NCBI GenBank assembly: GCA_016800925.1
Contig: JABCPU010000304.1
Coordinates: forward strand, 1-64,000
Direction: 5' to 3'
Source: Suillus spraguei
Taxonomy: Eukaryota; Basidiomycota; Agaricomycetes; Boletales; Suillaceae
Length of the DNA: 64,000 bases
Shown here: positions 59,326 through 64,000 of the stretch, piece after piece
Position numbering within the stretch: the stretch's first letter is position 1
Layout of the letters: every line of letters starts with the position of its first letter
Made by a program: the position numbers and the translations under genes
The notes under the pieces: model-generated
Database searches by the model: none
What the model was told of the DNA's origin: nothing
The model's input: only the letters and a program-made list of their open reading frames with translations

Positions 59326-59354
59326 ACCGCGCTCACAACTGTTGTGAGCGCGGT
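59326..59354. repeat. Perfect 14-bp inverted repeat with 1-nt centre
   Basis: ACCGCGCTCACAAC, T, GTTGTGAGCGCGGT, 46 bp after the stop of the large unknown gene. It is the perfect form of the imperfect sites at 54244 and 59704. It could act as a binding site or as a hairpin at the transcript end. Confidence 0.9.
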
Positions 59355-59703
59355 TTAGTATACACATGCACGTACATGAGGAGGCAACATATTTGTGAAG
59401 GGTATACGGTACTTGAAACAGCATTTAATAACCATCCGTTGGCTATGTTGCATGGCTGCAGGTGTGACCGCATGTTCAGACTTATGCCTCCGATACAACG
59501 GTTGCGTGTGCGTCGTACACGTACATTTTGTTTGTTACAATGTAGGGCTGTTTGATTGTACAAACATACTATAAAAGGCGTGCCTTGCTGTCCGGCATCA
59601 ATAATGTGTACTGTGTTCTGACCGTCATGATGTGGGTGCTTGTCCAACTGTGCCATTATATGCTGATATGTGCACTAAATTTGTAGACTGATGCTGATGC
59701 TAT

Positions 59704-59731
59704 AACCGCCCTCGCCACTGTTCTGAGCGCG
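59704..59731 (+). promoter_or_regulatory. Second TATA-adjacent palindrome copy
   Basis: TATAACCGCCCTCGCCACTG followed by TTCTGAGCGCGG repeats the arrangement found before the start of the large gene at 54.3 kb, and GATACAAT follows in both. No gene follows here, so it may be the promoter relic of another copy. Confidence 0.45.
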
Positions 59732-60786
59732 GCCATAGCGGTGTAGCGATACAATTATTGTATCGCTCGAGATGTCATGGTTGCTGCGCTGGCAGAACCA
59801 AATGAGTTCTACAGGACAGGGTTGCTGGTCCGAGTTGTGACAGGCGGCATAATTTTGGTTGGTAAGTAGAAAGAATAATTGTTCATATTTGGTATTCACA
59901 TTGTGACGGTCGAGAACGTTGTGACGGCACAGGTTTCTACAATGAGAAAGGGCTGGGTGATCGATGCGCCTGGCAGGGGTCATATCTGCATGGACACTGC
60001 GTACCTTGAAAGAAAAGAACAAACCTTTCTTACGAGGTACACACTGTCCATGCATACATGGGAAATTCATACCGCTGCCACTATATACATAATGTTCTAC
60101 ATGCAGTTCCACAGGCCATGTGTTGGTGTACGTAGAGAGAAAGGTTACTACTTACTTGCGCACCTGGGTGCAGATGGATGAAGAAAGGGAAATCCATCCT
60201 GCTGCGCCTATGTATCATAAAGTTCATGTACCAAGTAGGGGTGCACCTGGTACATGAGACCGAGTGCATGCATATATGTCGATCCATGCCACCACCCCTA
60301 TGTAAATAATGCTCTATATACAATTCCACAGACCACGCGTCGGTGTACCTGGAAAGGAAGGATACTAGTTCCTCGCGAGGCTGGGCGTACCCAGTCCATG
60401 TGGATAGCCCAGTTCACAGCAAAGCTGCATCCCATCTCAAATATGATCATCAGATGTGATCTTCATATCTGATCTCCATGATATCCGGACATACTCCTGT
60501 CAAGTAGTTCCACACTTCCCTTCAGATCCACAGAGCTCCGCTCCTCCCCCACCAGAACTCCCCCTCAGATTTCATCCGAAATTTGGGGCTCATATTCAGG
60601 AAAGGGACACAGTATATAAGCTGAGGCCAAGCCCTTCTGATGGACGTCCAGGATTGCCTGGCCGCACCAGCTTGAAGAAAGAGAAAGCCATGCCGCTGCG
60701 CCTATATAGATAATGCTCTATATACAATTCCACAGGCCACGCATCGGTGTACCTGGAGAGGAATGATAGTAGTTCCTCGCGAGCCT

Positions 60787-60954
60787 GGGTGGACCCAGTC
60801 CATGTGGATAACCCAGTACACCGCGAAAATGGATGTCCATACTGGGTATTAAAGATATTTTCTTTGTCAACTGAAGAAAATATTTGTAATACCCTGCAGT
60901 ATGTGCATCCATGTTCAAGGTGTACTGGGTTATCCACATGGACTGGGTCCACCC
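60787..60954. repeat. Large inverted repeat, arms about 80 bp
   Basis: GGGTGGACCCAGTCCATGTG at the left is exactly complementary to the right end (60935-60954); inside, CCATACTGGGTATTAAAGAT pairs imperfectly with the other arm. Fold-back type element. Confidence 0.9.
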
Positions 60955-60984
60955 GAGAAAATATTGTCAATACCCAGTAGTATC

Positions 60985-61067
60985 ATTTTAGAGGGTTTTT
61001 GCAAGTGGGTTGGGTTTGGGTTCAGGTTGGGTTCTCATTTTTTGGCGTAGAGTTATATAGAGTCACT
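60985..61067. repeat. Left 83-bp direct repeat
   Basis: Begins ATTTTAGAGGGTTTTTGCAA and ends AGAGTCACT. It is the same as 61867-61949, and the two copies bracket the 87-bp array. Confidence 0.93.
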
Positions 61068-61866
61068 GTTGGTATAGAGCTATATCACCTCATATAGGAC
61101 CATATATATATGCGCTGCAGGCAAGAGATATATCATGGTACCAAATGGCACTGGACCTCGATGGGACTATGTGAGCCCATATAGGACCATATTTATATGC
61201 GCTGCAGGCAAGAGATATATCATGGTACCAAATGGCACTGGACCTCGATGGGACTATGTGAGCCCATATAGGACCATATATATATGCGCTGCAGGTAAGA
61301 GATATATCATGGTACCAAATGGCACTGGACCTCGATGGGACTATGTGAGCCCATATAGGACCATATATATATGCGCTGCAGCTAAGAGATATATCAATGG
61401 TACCAAATAGACCTCGACCTCGATGGGACTATGTGAGCCCATATAGGACCATATATATATGCGCTGCAGATAAAAGATATATCATGGTACCAAATAGACC
61501 TCGACCTCGATGGGACTATGTGAGCCCATATAGGACCATATATATATGCGCTGCAGGTAAGGAATATATCATGGTACCAAATAGAACTCGACCTTGATGG
61601 GACTATGTGAGCCCATATAGGACCATATATATATGCGCTGCAGGTAAGAGATATATCATGGTACCAACTAGACCTCGACCTCGATGGGACTATGTGAGCC
61701 CATATAGGACCATATATATATGCGCTGCAGCTAAGAGATATATCAATGGTACCAAATAGACCTCGACCTCGATGGGACTATGTGAGCCCATATAGGACCA
61801 TATATATATGCGCTGCAGATAAAAGATATATCATGGTACCAAATAGACCTTGACCTCGATGGGACT
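61068..61866. repeat. Tandem array of 87-bp units, about nine copies
   Basis: GGTACCAAAT starts units at 61137, 61224, 61311, 61399, 61486, 61573, 61660, 61748 and 61835; steps are 87 bp except two of 88. Each has CTCGATGGGACTATGTGAGC and ATGCGCTGCAG. As 87 is 3 x 29, long open frames appear by chance (for example at 61135-61410); these are not genes. The 88-bp units (with CAATGG) recur every fourth unit, which suggests duplication of a block of four. Confidence 0.95.
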
Positions 61867-61949
61867 ATTTTAGAGGGTTTTTGCAAGTGGGTTGGGTTTG
61901 GGTTCAGGTTGGGTTCTCATTTTTTGGCGTAGAGTTATATAGAGTCACT
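61867..61949. repeat. Right 83-bp direct repeat
   Basis: Second copy of the sequence at 60985-61067, immediately after the last 87-bp unit. Confidence 0.93.
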
Positions 61950-62077
61950 AATTATCTTAACGGGGCTGTCTAGGGTAGCCAGGACGATGCAACCACGACG
62001 CAACTCGGCGTAACTTCCAAATCGAGACGACCATCTGATGCAACCTGCAGTCGAAATAGCCGGGCGCCCGCCTATTC

Positions 62078-62290
62078 TCATGGATTCTGGCGCAACAGCG
62101 ACGCAACCTGGCGCAACTTGGTGCAACAGCGATGCAACTTGGTGCAACCTGGTGTAACAGTGACGCAACCTGGCGCAACTTGGCGCAACCTGGTGTAACT
62201 CGGTGCAACAGTGACGCAACCTGGCGTAACTTGGTGCAACTTGGTGCAACCTGGTGTAACTTGGTGCAACAGCGATGCAACCTGGTGCTA
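62078..62290. repeat. Short-period minisatellite (GCAACNTGG)
   Basis: Repeats of GCAACTTGGT, GCAACCTGGC and GCAACAGCGA of about 10-12 bp in higher-order order. It opens several frames on both strands that are not genes. Confidence 0.9.
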
Positions 62291-63720
62291 CCTGAAGTTG
62301 AAATAGCCAGGGGCCTGGCTATTCAGCGAGTTTTTTCATGACTGCCAGTTCTTATGGATGGTAGGTGGAACTGCAATGCACCACCTTGAAAAAAATAGGC
62401 GGGCGCCCGCCTATTCAGCCACTTTTCCATGGATGCTAGTGTAACTCGGTGCAACTGCAATGCACCATCTAATGCTACCTGCAGTTGAAATAGCCGGGCG
62501 CCCGCCTATTCAGCCAGATACAATACGATACCACAGCAAGTCAAGCGACACGACAGCGATAAATCAAGCAATGCGATAGCAAAAATCATGCAACACGAAC
62601 CCAAGTCCAAACGAGGTCTTCGCCTCAGATAAAGCCACACGATAGCAACAAATAGCCAAAATCAAGCCAAGTCCCAACCCACGCCACAGCAAAAAATAGC
62701 AAAAATCATGCAAAATCAAGCCAAGTCCGAATGAGGTTTTCGCCTAAACCCACGCCTCACATCAAGCAAAGTCAAGCCCAGTCCTGACGAGGTTTTTGCC
62801 TAAAGCAACGCCTCAGATCAAGCAAATTCCGAACGAGGTTTTCGCCTCAGCCTAAATCGAGTCCGCCAGAAACCAGCATATCTAATGCACCAGCGCATCC
62901 GATGCAACCAGTACATCCGATGCAACCAGTATATTCGATGCAACCTCCAGAGAGACGACCGCAGCAATAAAACAAGCGGGCGCCAGCCTATTTCTCTAGC
63001 AGCAATAACGACAGCGAGACGATCCAGGAGACGACCGCAGCAACAAAACGAAGTCATATAAAAATGAAATTTCATCATATTCGGAATAGACAGACGCCCG
63101 CTTATTTAGAAATGAAAACGATGGCAGAAGCATCACCATAGCATAAGACGCCACAGTTAGAACCAGGGTTCGGGCAGTTAGAGCTAGGCTTCGGGCAGTT
63201 AGAGCTAGGCTTCGGTGTCTCGTCAGTTAGCCTGGTTCGGCTGAAAACGTATTGTCTCGGTGTCTCGGTTCTCGGTACCATGATGCCACGATAGTCAAGA
63301 CAACGATACGATACCACAGCAAGACGAGCCATACGACAGCAATAAATCAAGCAACCTAATAGCAAAAATCACGCAAAATGAACTCGAGTCCGAACGAGGT
63401 TTTCGCCTAAAGCCACGCCCGAGATCAAGCAAAAATCAAGCCAAGTCTGAAAGAGGTTTTCGCTCAAAGCTACCCCTAAGTTTCTAAGGCAGGGAGTACA
63501 CCCCGTCCTAGGGATGCGCGCCTGCCAAATTCATGGCGCACTGCGCGCAGAAGGTGCGCGCCAGCCAGAGGTAAAGTTTCTAAGCCAGGGAGTTCACCCC
63601 ATCCTCAGTGCGCGCGGCGCGCAGAGGGTGCGCGCCAGCCAAGCAAAGTCAAGCCCAGTCCTGACGAGTTTTTCGCCAAAGCTACGCTTCACATCAGACA
63701 AAAATCAAGCAAAGTCAAGC
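62291..63720. repeat. Mosaic of dispersed repeats, including GGGCGCCCGCCTATTC palindromes
   Basis: AATAGCCGGGCGCCCGCCTA occurs at about 62056 and 62485, with a variant near 62395. A segment with CGATACCACAGCAAG and AAATCAAGCAA recurs at about 62527 and 63310. CGAACGAGGTTTTCGCCT and close forms recur at least seven times (62610-63670). Two copies of a GCGCGC-rich block starting AGTTTCTAAG lie at 63478 and 63567. No gene. Confidence 0.85.
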
Positions 63721-63789
63721 CCAGTCCTGACGGTTATGAGACCCCCTAGGATCCACCTAGGATCCATTTTTTTCTATTCTTCTCTTTCA

Positions 63790-64000
63790 TTCTCACAGAA
63801 TGTGGGCTTCCAGGACTCCCACTTTGTGTGGGGCGAAAAACATTGGACCACACTGTCATCCCACACAAAAGTGGGCTTCCAGGACTCCCACATTGTGGAG
63901 GGTGAAAAACAACACATCGGACCACCCTATTATCTCACACAAAAGTGGGCTTCCAGGACTCCCACTTTGTGTGGGGCGACAAACAAAACATCGGACCACC
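63790..64000. repeat. Tandem repeat of about 70-bp units, cut by window end
   Basis: GTGGGCTTCCAGGACTCCCA occurs at about 63803, 63871 and 63944. Each unit contains a partly palindromic CACACAAAAGTGGG / CCCACTTTGTGTGG. The array continues past the right edge. Confidence 0.9.

Larger units (their letters stand above)
59281..60984. other. Gene-free region with diverged repeats
   Basis: About 1.7 kb with no supported gene. It holds two palindrome sites, three diverged copies of a segment beginning TATATACAATTCCACAG(G/A)CCA (near 60090, 60320 and 60720, each followed by CGGTGTACCTGGA), and the large inverted repeat listed next. Confidence 0.7.

Noticed and set aside
61135..61597. Repeated open frames with a 29-residue period (MVPNGTGPRWDYVSPYRT-like)
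   Set aside because: They arise because the 87-bp tandem unit is a multiple of three; there is no start context, splicing or family, and the frame ends where the repeat phase slips.
61935..62341. Repetitive frames such as HQVAPSCARLRH on the minus strand
   Set aside because: Translation of a 10-12 bp minisatellite in several frames; not a gene.

Overview
The window looks like nuclear DNA of a mushroom-forming basidiomycete (Agaricomycetes). Genes are dense and cut by many 45-70 nt GT-AG introns. Several gene families here are typical of that group: AIG1-like GTPases, NACHT/STAND fragments, Ty3/gypsy debris and a large multi-exon orphan gene. All gene models were read by eye from codon frames and splice signals; no search was run.

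Layout. 1-3.6 kb: decayed Ty3/gypsy retrotransposon on the minus strand, cut by the window edge. 4-5.6 kb, 10-11.4 kb, 12.3-14.2 kb and 14.8-15.9 kb: four loci of AIG1/paraseptin-type GTPases. 7.7-9.7 kb: intact ATP-type PEP carboxykinase. 16.8-24.6 kb: two recombination genes side by side on the minus strand, an XPG/GEN1-type nuclease and an RDH54/TID1-type SNF2 translocase. 25-27.6 kb: membrane-anchored amidohydrolase. 28.9-31.4 kb: HRD1 ubiquitin ligase. 31.5-32.2 kb: AIM41/YqeY protein. 34-35.3 kb: TA-flanked inverted-repeat transposon coding for a DNA-binding protein without a visible transposase core. 35.6-37.1 kb: queuosine salvage enzyme. 37.8-41 kb: NAD kinase. 41.3-44 kb: two unknown genes. 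44.3-46.6 kb: a second, divergent GTPase pair. 47.5-49.6 kb: amidase with one apparent frameshift. 50-52.6 kb: truncated NACHT gene, a broken XRN1 piece and a short inverted duplication. 52.7-64 kb: repeat-rich heterochromatin-like DNA (minisatellites, fold-back palindromes, an 87-bp array between 83-bp direct repeats) around one large gene of unknown function.

The strongest unusual signal is the GTPase family. Two loci (3963-5558 and 12329-14222) splice in frame into proteins with two G domains of different subtype (496 and 556 residues; exon sums divisible by three). A third locus shows an active domain plus a second domain whose P-loop is lost, and a fourth is a decayed two-domain locus with a 4-bp deletion. 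At 44-46.6 kb the same two subtypes are separate genes placed head to head, with homologous intron positions. This suggests repeated fusion, fission and decay of a paired-GTPase module. Its function is unknown; resemblance to animal GIMAP and plant AIG1 defence GTPases makes an immunity or allorecognition role a hypothesis only.

Housekeeping genes (PCK, HRD1, AIM41, QNG1, NAD kinase, RDH54) look intact and are not functionally linked to each other.
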